64,000 bases of DNA from Pseudarthrobacter sulfonivorans (GCF_024391045.1 NZ_JANFCZ010000020.1:22745-86744), one strand, 5' to 3'; counted from the stretch's first letter, positions 45,316-58,516 are shown. Numbers and translations: made by a program. The notes: generated from the letters alone by a model not told the origin.

Positions 45316-45373
45316 CCAAGGTGAACGGGAGGTGTCCACAATTCGTTGAAGGTTCATGTTCCGTTCACCTTGG
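45316..45373. repeat. 13-bp perfect inverted repeat upstream of the synthetase gene
   Basis: CCAAGGTGAACGG (45316-45328) and CCGTTCACCTTGG (45361-45373) are perfect inverse copies 32 bp apart. They flank the region between the oxidoreductase stop and the synthetase start. They could be paired operators, or arms of an RNA hairpin with a large loop. Confidence 0.75.
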
Positions 45374-45384
45374 CAGCCGAGCGG

Positions 45385-46347
45385 TCAGGGTACCAGCAGG
45401 ACTTTGCCGGTGGTGCGGCGGCCTTCGAGGTCCTCGTGGGCGCGCCGTGCTTCTGCCAGCGGATAGCTCGCGCCGATCCTTACGTTCAGGCTTCCGTCCG
45501 CAGCCGCCCGGAAAATTTCGCTGGAGCGCCAGAGCCGCTCCTGGGGGTTGCCCAGGAAATCGGCCAGCTTGGGCCGCGTCAGGGACAGTGAGCCGCCGGC
45601 GTTGAGCCGCTGGGGATCCACGGGAGGTACCGCGCCGGAAGCGGCCCCGAACAAAACAAGGAAGCCGCGGGTCCTCAGGCTGGCAAGTGAGCCGTCGAAT
45701 GTGTCTTTCCCGACGCCGTCGTACACTACGTCTACGCCCACGCCGTTCGTTAGTTCGCGGACGGCGGCCGTGAACCCGTCGTAGCGGAGGACTTCGTCTG
45801 CGCCGGCGGCCCGTGCCAGTTCTTCCTTTTCGTCGGTGGAGACGGTGGTGATGACGCGGGCGCCCCGGGTCTTCAGCAGCTGCGTGATCAGCAGCCCGAC
45901 ACCGCCGGCGCCTGCGTGGACCAGTACTGTCTGGCCCGGCTGCACGTTGAAGGACGAGTTGATGAGGTAGTGGGCGGTCATGCCCTGCAGCGGCAGGGCT
46001 GCGGCCGTGTGGAGGTCCACGCCATCGGGAACGGGGAGTGCTTTTGCGGCGTCCAGGACGGTGTATTCGGCGTAGCATTGCTGTCCCTCAGCCGTTGCCA
46101 CCCTGCTGCCGACGGTGAAGCCCTGCACGCCCTCGCCGACTTCTTCGACCGTGCCTGCTGCCTCCGAGCCCGGCGTGAAGGGATAGTCAACCTTGTACAT
46201 GCCGCCGCGCTGGTAGGTCTCAATGAAATTGACCCCGGTGGCCGCCACCTTGATCAGTAGCTGACCCGGGCCGGGCGTGGGCCGTTCCAGTTCCGCGGAC
46301 TCGAGGACTTCGGGACCTCCGGACTGGCGGGCAACGATGGCATGCAT
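45385..46347 (-). CDS. Quinone oxidoreductase / zinc-free alcohol dehydrogenase family
   Basis: The 320-aa MDR-family protein starts MHAIVARQSGGPEVLESAEL and has the Qor pattern: ATGVNFIETYQRGGMYKVDY near residue 33, GSEAAGTVEEVGEGV, and the NADPH-binding HAGAGGVGLLITQLLK near residue 142. The zinc ligands of alcohol dehydrogenases are absent. It reduces quinones or other enones with NADPH. It lies upstream of the synthetase gene on the same strand, but the 13-bp inverted repeat and a promoter-like element lie between them. Confidence 0.92.
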   Translation of the reverse strand: MHAIVARQSGGPEVLESAELERPTPGPGQLLIKVAATGVNFIETYQRGGMYKVDYPFTPGSEAAGTVEEVGEGVQGFTVGSRVATAEGQQCYAEYTVLDAAKALPVPDGVDLHTAAALPLQGMTAHYLINSSFNVQPGQTVLVHAGAGGVGLLITQLLKTRGARVITTVSTDEKEELARAAGADEVLRYDGFTAAVRELTNGVGVDVVYDGVGKDTFDGSLASLRTRGFLVLFGAASGAVPPVDPQRLNAGGSLSLTRPKLADFLGNPQERLWRSSEIFRAAADGSLNVRIGASYPLAEARRAHEDLEGRRTTGKVLLVP

Positions 46348-46437
46348 AAGGTGTCTCCTCTCCCGGCGGGGATTTCCCTGCCGGTTCCTCTGACCATCCT
46401 AGGGAAACGGCTCCCGACGGCGAAGTTTCACAGCCGC

Positions 46438-47529
46438 CTAGAAGCGCCGCGTGACCGTAGCCATGGGGCACTCGAAGTGGGGCCCGGCGGAGAGTCCCAC
46501 GGTGTTCAGGTACCGGACAATGATGCCGTAGGACTGGAACAGGGTGGTTTCCGTGTAGGGAACCTGGTGCTTTTCGCAGTATTCGCGGACGATCTTGGCG
46601 GCTTTGTCCAGCTGGGGGCGCGCCATGTCGGGGAAGAGGTGGTGCTCAGCCTGGCGGTTCAGGCCGCCGAGCAGGATGTCCATAAAACGGCCGCCGGAGA
46701 TGTTCCGTGATGTCAGGACCTGGCGGCTGAAGAAGTCCACGCGGCTGTCCGCGGGCAGGACCGGCATGCCCTTGTGGTTCGGTGCAAAGGATGCGCCCAT
46801 GTAGAAACCGAACACGGCAAGCTGCACGCCGATGAAGGCGAAGGCCATTCCGAGCGGCAGGAACGTGAAAGCCAGGACAGGCAGGACGCCGAGACGGGCA
46901 AGGAGGATGGGGAGCTCCACCCAGCGGTGCGTGACCCTGGCCCGTCGAAAGACGAACCTGACTGAATCGATCTGCAGACCCAGGCCCACTAGGAACAGCA
47001 GCGGGAAGAAGAACCAGCCCTGCTTGCGGGTCAGGAGCGAAAACCGGCCCTGCCGGTCGGCCACCGCTTCGGTGTGGAATGCGATGGGGCCGGGGGCGAT
47101 GTCCGGGTCCTTGGAGATGACGTTGGGGTGGTTGTGGTGGGCGCCGTGCTTCTGCTCCCACCAGGAGTAGCTCATGCCGGCCACCGAGGTGGCGAGGAGC
47201 CGTGCTGTCCAGTCGTTGGCCCGGCGGGACGCGAAGATTTGGCGGTGCCCGGCCTCGTGGGCCAGGAAGCTTAGCTGGGTGCAGAGGACGCCCACAGCTG
47301 CGGCGATGAGGAGCTGGAACCAGCTGTCGCCGATCAGGGCGAAGCCGAACCAGGTTGCAGTCATCAGCAGGACGAGGCTCGCAAACAAGGTGATGTAGAA
47401 GCCAATGCGGCGTTCCAGCAGGCCTTCAGCCTTGACGCTCTTCAGCAGCTCCGAGTAGCTCAGGACAACCGCATTCGGCTTACGGACGCGCGATTGAGGG
47501 CGTTCGGGGATGTGTAGGGTGGTGGACAT
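46438..47529 (-). CDS. Membrane fatty acid desaturase
   Basis: The 363-aa protein has the three histidine boxes of acyl desaturases: HEAGHRQIF near residue 90, QKHGAHHNHPN near 123, and NRQAEHHLFPDM near 308. They ligate a di-iron centre. Membrane segments alternate as in DesA3/acyl-lipid desaturases. It introduces a double bond in acyl chains to adjust membrane fluidity; regiospecificity is unknown. I chose ATG 47529 (MSTTLHIPERPQSR) with GAGG upstream; ATG 47574 lacks a ribosome site. Confidence 0.9.
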   Translation of the reverse strand: MSTTLHIPERPQSRVRKPNAVVLSYSELLKSVKAEGLLERRIGFYITLFASLVLLMTATWFGFALIGDSWFQLLIAAAVGVLCTQLSFLAHEAGHRQIFASRRANDWTARLLATSVAGMSYSWWEQKHGAHHNHPNVISKDPDIAPGPIAFHTEAVADRQGRFSLLTRKQGWFFFPLLFLVGLGLQIDSVRFVFRRARVTHRWVELPILLARLGVLPVLAFTFLPLGMAFAFIGVQLAVFGFYMGASFAPNHKGMPVLPADSRVDFFSRQVLTSRNISGGRFMDILLGGLNRQAEHHLFPDMARPQLDKAAKIVREYCEKHQVPYTETTLFQSYGIIVRYLNTVGLSAGPHFECPMATVTRRF

Positions 47530-47652
47530 GAAGCGGGGCCTCGTCACAGTAACGGGCAACGCTGCAGCCGACATTCGGACTGCACGGTCAGGATCACCCT
47601 CACTTCAGCTTACGCGCACGTGTCCAACTGGCCTCGGGCGCGAGACGCAGCG

Positions 47653-47695
47653 CGTGCATAAATATCGGGCGTACTGAATAGTTTTGCTGTAAGAT
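47653..47695 (+). promoter_or_regulatory. argC promoter with probable ARG-box operator
   Basis: Two partial ARG boxes start with TGCAT (47655) and TGAAT (47675), 20 bp apart, about the usual spacing of paired ArgR sites. The surroundings are AT-rich (GCATAAATAT, CTGAATAG). TAAGAT at 47690-47695 lies 7 bases before the argC ATG and is the probable -10 of a leaderless message. ArgR, encoded in the same operon, is the expected regulator. Confidence 0.6.
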
Positions 47696-47702
47696 TTTAG
47701 CC

Positions 47703-48734
47703 ATGACTATTTCTGTTGCCGTCTCCGGGGCCAGCGGTTACGCCGGAGGAGAAGTCCTGCGCCTGCTCGCGGGCCATCCGGATGTGACCATTGGCGCCAT
47801 CACCGCGCACAGTAATGCGGGCGTCCGCCTCGGTGAACTCCAGCCGCACCTGCACGGACTTGCCAGCCGCATCCTCGAAGACACCACCGTGGAAAACCTT
47901 GCCGGTCATGACGTGGTGTTCCTGGCGCTCCCGCACGGCGCGTCCGCCGAGATTGCGGCGCAGCTTCCCGAAGGCACTGTGGTGATCGACGCCGGCGCAG
48001 ACCACCGGCTCGAGGATCCGGCTGTGTGGGAAAAGTTTTACGGCTCCGCCCACGCCGGCACGTGGCCTTACGGGCTGCCGGAACTCCCGGGCCAGCGCGA
48101 TGCCCTCAAGGGTGCCACCCGGATCGCCGTCCCAGGCTGCTACCCGACGTCGGCATTGCTGGCGCTGACGCCCGGTTTCGCCGCGAAGCTGCTCGAGCCC
48201 GACGACGTCGTGATCGTTTCCGCCTCCGGCACTTCGGGTGCCGGCAAGGCCGCGAAGGTGAACCTGATCGGCTCCGAGGTCATGGGCTCCATGAGCCCCT
48301 ACGGAGTGGGCGGCGGCCACCGGCACACGCCGGAGATTGAGCAGGGGCTCTCCAAGGCGAGTGGGGAACGTGTCACGGTGTCCTTTACCCCCACGCTCGC
48401 GCCGATGAGCCGCGGCATCCTCACCACCGCTACCGCGAAGGTCAAACCCGGCACTACGGCCGCGGAACTCCGCCAGGCCTGGACCGACGCCTACGACGAC
48501 GAGCCGTTCGTGCACCTGCTTCCTGAGGGCCAGTGGCCCGCCACCAAGTCCGTGGTCGGGTCCAACCATGCCGCCATGCAGCTGGCCTTTGATGAACACA
48601 CCGGCCGGGTGATCGTCACCTGCGTCATTGATAACCTCGCCAAGGGGACTGCCGGCGGCGCCGTCCAGTCCATGAACATTGCCCTAGGCCTGCAGGAAAC
48701 CGCCGGCCTCAACCTGCAGGGAGTTGCCCCGTGA
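47703..48734 (+). CDS. argC: N-acetyl-gamma-glutamyl-phosphate reductase
   Basis: ArgC reduces N-acetylglutamyl phosphate to the semialdehyde. The 343-aa protein starts with the NADP fold [16 protein letters not shown] and has the catalytic Cys in [16 protein letters not shown] near residue 145, and [11 protein letters not shown] near 180. ATG 47703 lies 7 bases after TAAGAT with no ribosome site, fitting a leaderless transcript. It opens the operon argCJBDFRGH, and its last four bases overlap argJ. Confidence 0.97.
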   Translation: MTISVAVSGASGYAGGEVLRLLAGHPDVTIGAITAHSNAGVRLGELQPHLHGLASRILEDTTVENLAGHDVVFLALPHGASAEIAAQLPEGTVVIDAGADHRLEDPAVWEKFYGSAHAGTWPYGLPELPGQRDALKGATRIAVPGCYPTSALLALTPGFAAKLLEPDDVVIVSASGTSGAGKAAKVNLIGSEVMGSMSPYGVGGGHRHTPEIEQGLSKASGERVTVSFTPTLAPMSRGILTTATAKVKPGTTAAELRQAWTDAYDDEPFVHLLPEGQWPATKSVVGSNHAAMQLAFDEHTGRVIVTCVIDNLAKGTAGGAVQSMNIALGLQETAGLNLQGVAP

Positions 48735-49897
48735 CCGTTACCGCCCCCCTGGGATTCCGGGCCGCCGGCGTCACCGCCGGCCTGAAGACGTCCGGCAAGC
48801 CGGACCTCGCACTGGTTGTCAACGATGGCCCGTCCAAGGCTGCTGCCGCTGTGTTCACCAGCAACCGCGTGGCCGCAGCGCCCGTGCACTGGTCCCGCCA
48901 GGTTGTCTCGGACGGCCGGGTGGACGCCGTGGTGCTCAACTCCGGCGGAGCCAACGCCTGCACCGGCCCCACCGGCTTCCAGAACACCCACAGCACCGCG
49001 GAGAAGGTCGCCAAGGTCCTGGAAATTTCGGCCACGGACGTTTTTGTCTGCTCCACCGGGCTGATCGGCGAGCAGCTGCCCATGGACAAGATCCTGCCGG
49101 GCATTGAGGCAGCGGCCGCGGCGCTGAGCACCGACGGCGGCGCCGACGCCGGCAACGCCATCATGACCACCGACTCCGTACCGAAGGCCGCGCTGTTCAT
49201 CGGTTCTGATGCGGACGGCCGGGAATTCACCATCGGCGGGATCGCCAAGGGCGCCGGCATGCTGGCACCCGGTCTCGCCACCATGCTGGTGGTCCTCACC
49301 ACGGATGCCCAGGTCGAAGCGGAAATGCTCGACGTCGTCCTCCGCGACGCCACTCGGGTCACCTTCGACCGGGCTGATTCGGACGGCTGCATGTCCACAA
49401 ATGACACCGTGGTGCTGATGGCCTCCGGCGCGTCAGGTGCGGTTCCGTCCGCCGAAGCGTTCGGCGAGGGCCTGACCCGGGTCTGCGCCGAGCTGGCGCG
49501 CAAGCTCATCGGGGATGCCGAGGGTGCAAGCCACGACATCGCCATCCGCACGTTCAACGCAGCCACCGAGCGCGACGCCGAAACCGTCAGCCGCTCAGTG
49601 GCCCGGTCCAACCTCTTCAAAGCCGCCATCTTCGGCAAGGACCCCAACTGGGGCCGCGTGCTGTCCGCCGTGGGCACCACGGATGCCGTGTTTGAACCGG
49701 ACCAGCTGAACGTCGCCATCAACGGCATCCAGGTCTGCCGCAACGGCAGCATCGGCGATGACCGCAACCTGGTGGACCTGGAACCCCGCGAAGTCCGGGT
49801 GGAGATTGACCTGCAGGCCGGTGACACCGAAGCCACCATCTGGACCAACGACCTCACCCACGACTACGTCCACGAGAACAGCGCCTACTCAAGCTAG
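48731..49897 (+). CDS. argJ: Bifunctional ornithine acetyltransferase / N-acetylglutamate synthase
   Basis: ArgJ moves the acetyl group from N-acetylornithine to glutamate, closing the acetyl cycle. The 388-aa precursor cuts itself before a Thr nucleophile; the motif [20 protein letters not shown] near residues 172-192 holds this site. Other signatures are [10 protein letters not shown] near residue 72 and [14 protein letters not shown] near residue 302. GTG 48731 overlaps the argC stop by 4 bases. Confidence 0.97.
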   Translation: MTVTAPLGFRAAGVTAGLKTSGKPDLALVVNDGPSKAAAAVFTSNRVAAAPVHWSRQVVSDGRVDAVVLNSGGANACTGPTGFQNTHSTAEKVAKVLEISATDVFVCSTGLIGEQLPMDKILPGIEAAAAALSTDGGADAGNAIMTTDSVPKAALFIGSDADGREFTIGGIAKGAGMLAPGLATMLVVLTTDAQVEAEMLDVVLRDATRVTFDRADSDGCMSTNDTVVLMASGASGAVPSAEAFGEGLTRVCAELARKLIGDAEGASHDIAIRTFNAATERDAETVSRSVARSNLFKAAIFGKDPNWGRVLSAVGTTDAVFEPDQLNVAINGIQVCRNGSIGDDRNLVDLEPREVRVEIDLQAGDTEATIWTNDLTHDYVHENSAYSS

Positions 49898-49939
49898 ATC
49901 CTTGAGCCAGCCCACCGGCAACCCTGGAGAGACCGCCGC

Positions 49940-50899
49940 ATGAACACCCAGACCCGCGAAACCACATCCATGAGCGATGCCCAAAGCAAAGCCGGCACGC
50001 TGATCGAAGCACTGCCCTGGATCCAGCGCTTCGCCGGCACCACCATGGTGATCAAGTACGGCGGCAACGCCATGGTCAACGATGAATTGCGCCGTGCCTT
50101 CGCGGAGGACGTCGTGTTCCTCCACCATGTAGGCATCCATCCCGTGGTGGTCCACGGCGGCGGCCCCCAGATCAATTCCATGCTGGCGCGGCTGGGCATC
50201 GAATCCGAGTTCAAGGGCGGCCTGCGCGTCACCACCCCTGAGGCGATGGATGTGGTCCGCATGGTCCTCACGGGCCAGGTGGGCCGTGAGCTGGTGGGCC
50301 TGATCAATTCCCACGGACCCTACGCCGTGGGCATGTCCGGGGAAGACGGCGGCCTGCTCCGTGCGGTCCGCACCGGAACCGTCATCGACGGCGAAGAAGT
50401 GGACCTGGGCCTGGTGGGCGAAGTAGTGGGCGTGAACCCGGAAGGCATCCTGGACATCCTGGCTGCCGGCCGGATCCCGGTCATCTCGACGGTGGCCCCC
50501 GAGATCGAGTCCGCCGGCTCCGGGACGGCCGCCGGCGACGTCCAGACCACGGGCCAGGTCCTCAACGTCAACGCCGATACTGCAGCGGCCGCCGTCGCCG
50601 AAGCGCTCGGGGCATCCAAACTGGTGATCCTGACCGACGTGGAAGGCCTCTACGCCAACTGGCCGGACCGGTCCTCGCTCATCTCCTCCCTGACGGCGTC
50701 GGAACTGCGCGAGCTCCTGCCGTCCCTTGAGTCCGGCATGATCCCCAAAATGGAGGCGTGCCTCAAAGCCGTCGAAGGGGGAGTGGAGCGCGCGCACATC
50801 GTGGACGGCCGCCTCCCGCACTCCATGCTCCTGGAAACTTTCACCACCGCCGGCATCGGCACCCAGGTGGTCCCCGACGAGGAAGTGAACGCATCATGA
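49940..50899 (+). CDS. argB: Acetylglutamate kinase
   Basis: ArgB phosphorylates N-acetylglutamate and is often the arginine-inhibited step. The 319-aa protein has the kinase motifs [11 protein letters not shown] near residue 36, [17 protein letters not shown] near 72, and [20 protein letters not shown] near 210. The first 10 residues before MSDAQSKAG may not be translated; GGAGAG upstream supports ATG 49940. Its stop overlaps the argD start (ATGA). Confidence 0.97.
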   Translation: MNTQTRETTSMSDAQSKAGTLIEALPWIQRFAGTTMVIKYGGNAMVNDELRRAFAEDVVFLHHVGIHPVVVHGGGPQINSMLARLGIESEFKGGLRVTTPEAMDVVRMVLTGQVGRELVGLINSHGPYAVGMSGEDGGLLRAVRTGTVIDGEEVDLGLVGEVVGVNPEGILDILAAGRIPVISTVAPEIESAGSGTAAGDVQTTGQVLNVNADTAAAAVAEALGASKLVILTDVEGLYANWPDRSSLISSLTASELRELLPSLESGMIPKMEACLKAVEGGVERAHIVDGRLPHSMLLETFTTAGIGTQVVPDEEVNAS

Positions 50900-52152
50900 C
50901 CGATACAGAACTGAGCCCGAGCGCCGCAAGCGCACTCGTTGGCCACACCACCGGAGCCGAGTGGCTCTCCCGCTACTCCGCGTCGCTGATGGGTGTGTTC
51001 GGTACCCCGCAGCGTGTGCTGGTCCGTGGCGCCGGCTGCCTGGTCTGGGACGCCGACGGCAAGGAATACCTGGACCTGCTCGGCGGCATCGCCGTCAATG
51101 CCCTGGGCCACGCCAACCCGTTTGTCACCTCCGTCATCTCCAGCCAGCTGGCCACGTTGGGGCACGTCTCCAACTTCTTCACCAGCCCCACGCAGATTGC
51201 CCTGGCCGAGAAGCTGCTGGCCCTCGCCCACGCGCCGGCGGGCTCCAAGGTGTTCTTCGCTAACTCCGGCACCGAGGCTGTCGAAGCCGCCTTCAAACTG
51301 GCACGGCGCAACGCCACCGGACCCAACGGTGCACCCCGGACCAAGATCATTGCCCTCGAAGGTGCCTTCCACGGACGCACGATGGGCGCTTTGGCCCTGA
51401 CCGCCAAGGAAGCCTACCGGGCACCCTTCGAGCCGCTGCCCGGCGGCGTGGTCCACATACCCTTCGGTGATGTCGCAGCACTGGAAGCCGCCATCGACGA
51501 GACCGTGGCCGCCGTCTTCCTGGAACCCATCCAGGGCGAGGCCGGCGTCCGGCCCCTCCCTGCCGGGTACCTGAAGGCAGCCCGGGAAGCGACCACGAAG
51601 GCCGGCGCCCTGCTGATCCTGGACGAGGTCCAGACCGGAATCGGCCGCACCGGCAAGTGGCTCGCCAGCGAAGACGCCGGGATTGTGCCCGACGCTGTGA
51701 CCCTGGCCAAGGGCCTGGGCGGCGGGTTCCCCATCGGCGCGCTGATCACCTTCGGGGAGCAGACGTCGTCGCTCCTGACCGCGGGCCAGCACGGCACCAC
51801 GTTCGGCGGCAACCCGGTGGCGACGGCGGCTGCCCTCGCCACGCTCCACGCGATCGACAGCCAGCGCGTCCTGGAAAACGTCGCAACGGTGGGGGACTAC
51901 CTCCGTACCGGCCTGGCCGGCGTCGACGGCGTCACGGAAGTCCGCGGGGAAGGCCTGCTGATCGGCTTCGACCTGGACGCGGACGTGGCACCTGCCGTCG
52001 TGGCAGCCAGCCTCGACGCCGGGTTCATCGTCAACGCTCCCGGGCCGCACACCATCCGGCTTGCTCCGCCGCTGGTCCTCACCACCGAACAGGCCGGCAC
52101 GTTCCTCGCCGCACTCCCGGTACTCCTCCAGACAGCTAAGGACGCGCAGTGA
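50896..52152 (+). CDS. argD: Acetylornithine aminotransferase
   Basis: ArgD is a PLP enzyme that makes N-acetylornithine; it may also act in the diaminopimelate pathway. The 418-aa protein contains [15 protein letters not shown] near residue 57, [18 protein letters not shown] near 118, [17 protein letters not shown], and [18 protein letters not shown] with the PLP lysine in [14 protein letters not shown] near residue 275. ATG 50896 overlaps the argB stop. Confidence 0.97.
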   Translation: MTDTELSPSAASALVGHTTGAEWLSRYSASLMGVFGTPQRVLVRGAGCLVWDADGKEYLDLLGGIAVNALGHANPFVTSVISSQLATLGHVSNFFTSPTQIALAEKLLALAHAPAGSKVFFANSGTEAVEAAFKLARRNATGPNGAPRTKIIALEGAFHGRTMGALALTAKEAYRAPFEPLPGGVVHIPFGDVAALEAAIDETVAAVFLEPIQGEAGVRPLPAGYLKAAREATTKAGALLILDEVQTGIGRTGKWLASEDAGIVPDAVTLAKGLGGGFPIGALITFGEQTSSLLTAGQHGTTFGGNPVATAAALATLHAIDSQRVLENVATVGDYLRTGLAGVDGVTEVRGEGLLIGFDLDADVAPAVVAASLDAGFIVNAPGPHTIRLAPPLVLTTEQAGTFLAALPVLLQTAKDAQ

Positions 52153-53153
52153 CCCCTGTAACCACCACCCGCCACTTCCTCAAGGACACGGACCTCAGCC
52201 CCGCCGAGCAGGCCGAAGTCCTGGACCTTGCCGTCCGGATGAAGGCCGCCCCGTACAGCGTCCAGCCGTTCGCCGCCGAGGGAAGCGGCCGCAAGACCGT
52301 TGCCGTCATCTTCGACAAAACCTCCACCCGCACCCGGGTGTCCTTTGCCACCGGCGTCGCGGACATGGGCGGCAACGCGCTGATCATCAACCCGGGCGAG
52401 GCGCAGATCGGCCACAAGGAGTCCGTGGAGGACACCGCCAAGGTCCTGGAACGCATGGTCTCCACCATCGTCTGGCGCACCGGGGCCCATGCCGGCCTGG
52501 TGGCCATGGCCAGCAACTCCAAGGTGCCGGTCATTAACGCCCTGTGCGATGACTACCACCCGTGCCAGCTCCTGGCGGACCTGCTCGCGGTCAAGGAACA
52601 CAAGGGCGAACTCGCCGGCCTGACCATGGCCTACCTCGGTGACGCTGCGAACAACATGGCCAACTCGTACCTGCTGGCCGGCGTCACCGCCGGAATGCAC
52701 GTGCGCATCGCCGGGCCCGAGGGATACCTCCCGGCCGCCGAGATCGTGGCCGCTGCCGAGGAACGCGCCGCGGAGACCGGCGGGTCGGTGCTCATCACCA
52801 CCGACGCCGCCGCAGCCCTGAAGGATGCCGACGTCGTCGCGACAGACACGTGGGTCTCCATGGGGCAGGAAGCGGAAAAGGAAGCCCGGATGCAGCTGTT
52901 CCGCGAGTACTCCGTCGATGAGGCGGCGATGGCACACGCCGCGGATGACGCCGTCGTGCTTCACTGCCTGCCCGCCTACCGCGGCTATGAGATATCGGCC
53001 GGTGTCATCGACGGACCCCAGTCGATCGTGTGGGACGAGGCCGAGAACCGGCTGCACGCCCAGAAGGCGCTGATGGCGTGGCTGATGCACCGGTCCGGAC
53101 TGGCCGTGGTCGAGGGCCTGTCTCCGGTTGAAGGTGCCGGGAGCACGTCCTAG
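52149..53153 (+). CDS. argF: Ornithine carbamoyltransferase
   Basis: ArgF joins ornithine and carbamoyl phosphate into citrulline. The 334-aa protein has the carbamoyl phosphate site [16 protein letters not shown] near residue 58, the VWRTGAHAG region near 115 and the [15 protein letters not shown] segment near 135. The ornithine-binding [10 protein letters not shown] lies near residue 275. The GTG start overlaps the argD stop, and its TAG shares one base with the argR start. Confidence 0.97.
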   Translation: MTPVTTTRHFLKDTDLSPAEQAEVLDLAVRMKAAPYSVQPFAAEGSGRKTVAVIFDKTSTRTRVSFATGVADMGGNALIINPGEAQIGHKESVEDTAKVLERMVSTIVWRTGAHAGLVAMASNSKVPVINALCDDYHPCQLLADLLAVKEHKGELAGLTMAYLGDAANNMANSYLLAGVTAGMHVRIAGPEGYLPAAEIVAAAEERAAETGGSVLITTDAAAALKDADVVATDTWVSMGQEAEKEARMQLFREYSVDEAAMAHAADDAVVLHCLPAYRGYEISAGVIDGPQSIVWDEAENRLHAQKALMAWLMHRSGLAVVEGLSPVEGAGSTS

Positions 53154-53683
53154 TGTCCGTCCCGTCCGCAGCGCCGGGCTCCAGCCCGGCCACCAAAACG
53201 GCCCGCCAGGCGCGCATCACCGCCATCCTGACGGGTGAATCGGTGCGCTCCCAGGCGGAGCTGGCCGCGCTGCTGGCGGACGACGGCGTCCAGGTCACCC
53301 AGGCCACGCTGTCCCGGGACCTGGTGGAACTCGGCGCCGTCCGCGTCCGCGGCAAGGAAGGCGTCCTCGTGTACGCCGTGCCCGGCGAAGGCGGCGAGCG
53401 TGCCGCCAAGAGCGGGGTGAGCCAGGAAATCCTGGACGCGCGGCTGGCCCGGCTGTGCGGCGAACTGCTGGTCACCGCGGAAGCCTCCGCCAACATCGCC
53501 GTGCTCCGGACACCGCCCGGCGCCGCCAACTTCCTTGCCCTGGCCATCGACCACTCCGTGATGCCCTCGATCCTGGGGACCATCGCCGGTGACGACACCG
53601 TGCTGCTGGTCTCCCGGGATCCGCAGGGCGGCCAAGACCTTGCCGCCCGGTTCCTGCAGCTGGCCGAGGACGCCGCGCAGTAA
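53153..53683 (+). CDS. argR: Arginine repressor
   Basis: ArgR binds arginine and ARG boxes to repress this operon. The 176-aa protein has an N-terminal winged helix ([20 protein letters not shown], then [20 protein letters not shown]) and a C-terminal hexamerisation/arginine domain with [20 protein letters not shown]. The GTG start shares its first G with the argF stop. Being inside the operon, it probably controls its own level through the argC operator. Confidence 0.96.
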   Translation: MSVPSAAPGSSPATKTARQARITAILTGESVRSQAELAALLADDGVQVTQATLSRDLVELGAVRVRGKEGVLVYAVPGEGGERAAKSGVSQEILDARLARLCGELLVTAEASANIAVLRTPPGAANFLALAIDHSVMPSILGTIAGDDTVLLVSRDPQGGQDLAARFLQLAEDAAQ

Positions 53684-53739
53684 TTTTCGCCCCATAAACT
53701 TGAAGACAACCAAGAACCCAACAACTAAGGAGCATTTTC

Positions 53740-56378
<2,639 letters not shown>

Positions 56379-56385
56379 CCCTGCA

Positions 56386-56486
56386 ACGCTCTCGCAGATA
56401 ATGCGCGTTAAGCCGGAACGCTCGCTCACTTTCTTGCGGAAGGTGATCGAGCGTTTCGGGTTTTCCTGCATCAACCGAGAGAGCGT
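56386..56486. repeat. 101-bp symmetric palindrome with terminator core
   Basis: The whole element is symmetric around 56436 without gaps. The core (56413-56433 with 56439-56459) pairs at 20 of 21 positions, including CGGAACGCTCG with CGAGCGTTTCG. The outer 27 positions pair at about 19 and end in ACGCTCTC / GAGAGCGT. GGGTTTTCC follows the core. It fills the space between convergent argH and ogt, so it can act as a terminator for both, or be a mobile palindromic repeat. Confidence 0.8.
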
Positions 56487-56504
56487 CGCCCAGCCGGGCC
56501 CGGC

Positions 56505-56999
56505 TCAGACCGCTTCGCGAGCCAGCAGGCTTTCCTTGACGCGCAGGCCCCAGCGGAAGCCGCCCAGCGTGCCGTCCGTCCGGATGACGCGGTGGCACGG
56601 CACAAAGAGGGCTGCCGCGTTGAACGCGCACGCACTGGCTGCAGCCCGGACCGCCTTGGGGTTGCCGGCCAGCGCCGCATATTCGGTGTAGGTGACGGGG
56701 AAACCCGGCTTGACCAGGCGCAGCACATCCCAGGCGTGTGCACGGAAGGGGCCCGACCGCTGCAGGACGGGCACGGCCATCGCCCGTGCGGGGTCCCCGC
56801 TGTAGAAGGCGTCGACGGCGGCTGAGATCTCACCGAGGTCCGTCACCTCCTCCATCCCGTCGGGACGGAGCTGCGGATGGATCTGGCCGGTCAGGTCGCC
56901 GGGTTCGGCGGTCCAGCCCGAGGCGAGGACCGCACCGTTCCCGGCAAGGATGGTAAAGGGACCGTCCGGCGTGGACATGGTCAACAGCTGGGCTTTCAT
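56505..56999 (-). CDS. ogt: Methylated-DNA--protein-cysteine methyltransferase
   Basis: Ogt removes O6-alkyl groups from guanine by suicide transfer to Cys. The 164-aa protein has the active site [20 protein letters not shown] near residue 128 and the DNA-binding arginine region [16 protein letters not shown]. Its ATG overlaps the stop of the Ada-AlkA fusion gene (ATGA), so the two are translationally coupled. The same pair is adjacent in Mycobacterium (Rv1316c-Rv1317c). Confidence 0.95.
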   Translation of the reverse strand: MKAQLLTMSTPDGPFTILAGNGAVLASGWTAEPGDLTGQIHPQLRPDGMEEVTDLGEISAAVDAFYSGDPARAMAVPVLQRSGPFRAHAWDVLRLVKPGFPVTYTEYAALAGNPKAVRAAASACAFNAAALFVPCHRVIRTDGTLGGFRWGLRVKESLLAREAV

Positions 57000-58516
57000 G
57001 GCATCACTTTCTCTAAAACCTTGCTTTCACGTGCGGGGACCTTTGACGCGGCTGCGCGCCACAGGTGCATGGTCGCGTAGGACCGCCACGGGCTGACTTC
57101 CCTGAAATCGGGCGCCGGCGGGCCGGAAACGGGGAGGTCGGTTCGCTCCGCCCCCGCCGCAAGCGACCGGAGCCCGTTCCTCACAGCGGCGTCATTGGCC
57201 AGGAACACGTCAGGGGCGCCCAGCACCCGCATCGCCACATAGCCCACTGTCCAGGGCCCGACGCCGGGCAGCGGCAGCAGCTTGGCACTGAGGCCGGGCA
57301 GGTCGTCGCCATAGCCGAGGTCCAGTTCTCCGGCCGCCAGTGCCGACGCCGCCGAGCGGAGGGCGTCAATCCGCCGCTGCGGGCCGCGCAGCAGTGTGTA
57401 GCCGGAGTCTGCGATCTCGGCCGCCGTGGGGAACAACCGGTCCAGGCCCTCGCCCGGCACCAGGCTGGGGCTTCCGGCGGCCGCGAGCTGTGTGAGCGCA
57501 GTCCGGGCCGCCGCCACGGTGATCTGCTGCCCGATCATGGCCCGGACCAGGAGCTCCTGCGGATCCACGGCGCCCGGCATCCTGATCCCCGGAGCGGCTG
57601 CAACGGAGGCGGCCAGCCGCGGATCCGCAGCCAACGCATTGTCGATCGCCACAGGGTCCGCGTCGAGGTCGAAAAGCCGGCGCACCCGGCTCAGCAGCGC
57701 CGGCAGGTCCCGGAGGTCCACCGCGCCGATGGTGAGGGTCAGCGGCCGCCCGGGTGCGTCGCCGTCGTAATTCACACTGAAGCGGGCGTCGCCATGGGGG
57801 AGCCGCAGGGTGCGGGCGTACGACGTCGGCGTCCCCGCCTCGATCCCGGGGATCGCCCGGACTGCCAGGAACGAAAAAACGCCGGGGTGGAACGGTTCAC
57901 GGTACGGGAGGTTGAGCGTCAAGGAAGTAGCGGCGGCCGGTGCCGTCCCGGGCGTACGATGCCGTGCCGTGGCCCGCAGCGCGGTAGGCGTCATGGCAAA
58001 GACCTCCACCACGGTGTCGTTGAACTGCCGGACGCTGCTGAAGCCGGACGCGAAAGCGACGTCGGCCAGCTTCATGGCCGTGGACACCAGCAGGGTGCGC
58101 GCCGTCTGGGCACGGCTCGCCCTGGCCAGAGATAGCGGGCCGGCACCGAGTTCGTTGCTGAGGATCCGGTTGAGCTGGCGCGCTGAATAGCCCAGCCGGG
58201 CCGCCAGACCCTCCACCCCGTCACGGTTGATCACACCGTCGTTGATCAGGCGCATCGCCCGTCCTGCCACATCCTGCCGGATGTTCCAGGCCGGCGTCCC
58301 GGGGACTGCTTCGGGGAGGCAGCGCTTGCAGGCCCGGTAGCCGGCGTCGTGCGCTGCGGCGGAGGTTTCGTAGAAGGTGACGTTGGCTGCTTTGGGGGTG
58401 CGGGCGGGGCACGACGGGCGGCAGTAGATCCCGGTGGTGCGGACAGCGGTGTAGAACTGCCCGTCGAAACGGGTGTCCCGCGCGTCGATCGCACGGTAGC
58501 GCTGCCAGAAGTCCAT
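56996..58516 (-). CDS. alkA: Ada-type regulator fused to AlkA 3-methyladenine DNA glycosylase
   Basis: The 506-aa fusion starts with an Ada metal-binding domain (Cys 32, 36, 63 and 66; [10 protein letters not shown] and ACKRCLPEA), which can take up methyl groups from DNA phosphotriesters. An AraC-type helix-turn-helix follows ([20 protein letters not shown], then [14 protein letters not shown]). The C-terminal AlkA domain has the helix-hairpin-helix [19 protein letters not shown] and the catalytic Asp region [14 protein letters not shown]. It likely senses methylation, activates its own operon and excises alkylated bases. I chose ATG 58516; longer forms lack similarity. Confidence 0.93.
   Translation of the reverse strand: MDFWQRYRAIDARDTRFDGQFYTAVRTTGIYCRPSCPARTPKAANVTFYETSAAAHDAGYRACKRCLPEAVPGTPAWNIRQDVAGRAMRLINDGVINRDGVEGLAARLGYSARQLNRILSNELGAGPLSLARASRAQTARTLLVSTAMKLADVAFASGFSSVRQFNDTVVEVFAMTPTALRATARHRTPGTAPAAATSLTLNLPYREPFHPGVFSFLAVRAIPGIEAGTPTSYARTLRLPHGDARFSVNYDGDAPGRPLTLTIGAVDLRDLPALLSRVRRLFDLDADPVAIDNALAADPRLAASVAAAPGIRMPGAVDPQELLVRAMIGQQITVAAARTALTQLAAAGSPSLVPGEGLDRLFPTAAEIADSGYTLLRGPQRRIDALRSAASALAAGELDLGYGDDLPGLSAKLLPLPGVGPWTVGYVAMRVLGAPDVFLANDAAVRNGLRSLAAGAERTDLPVSGPPAPDFREVSPWRSYATMHLWRAAASKVPARESKVLEKVMP

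Noticed and set aside
41225..45349. Two long plus-strand frames (791 and 580 codons)
   Set aside because: They are shadows of the Pls/PosA synthetase on the other strand. Their proteins are Gly/Arg/His-rich with no recognisable domain.
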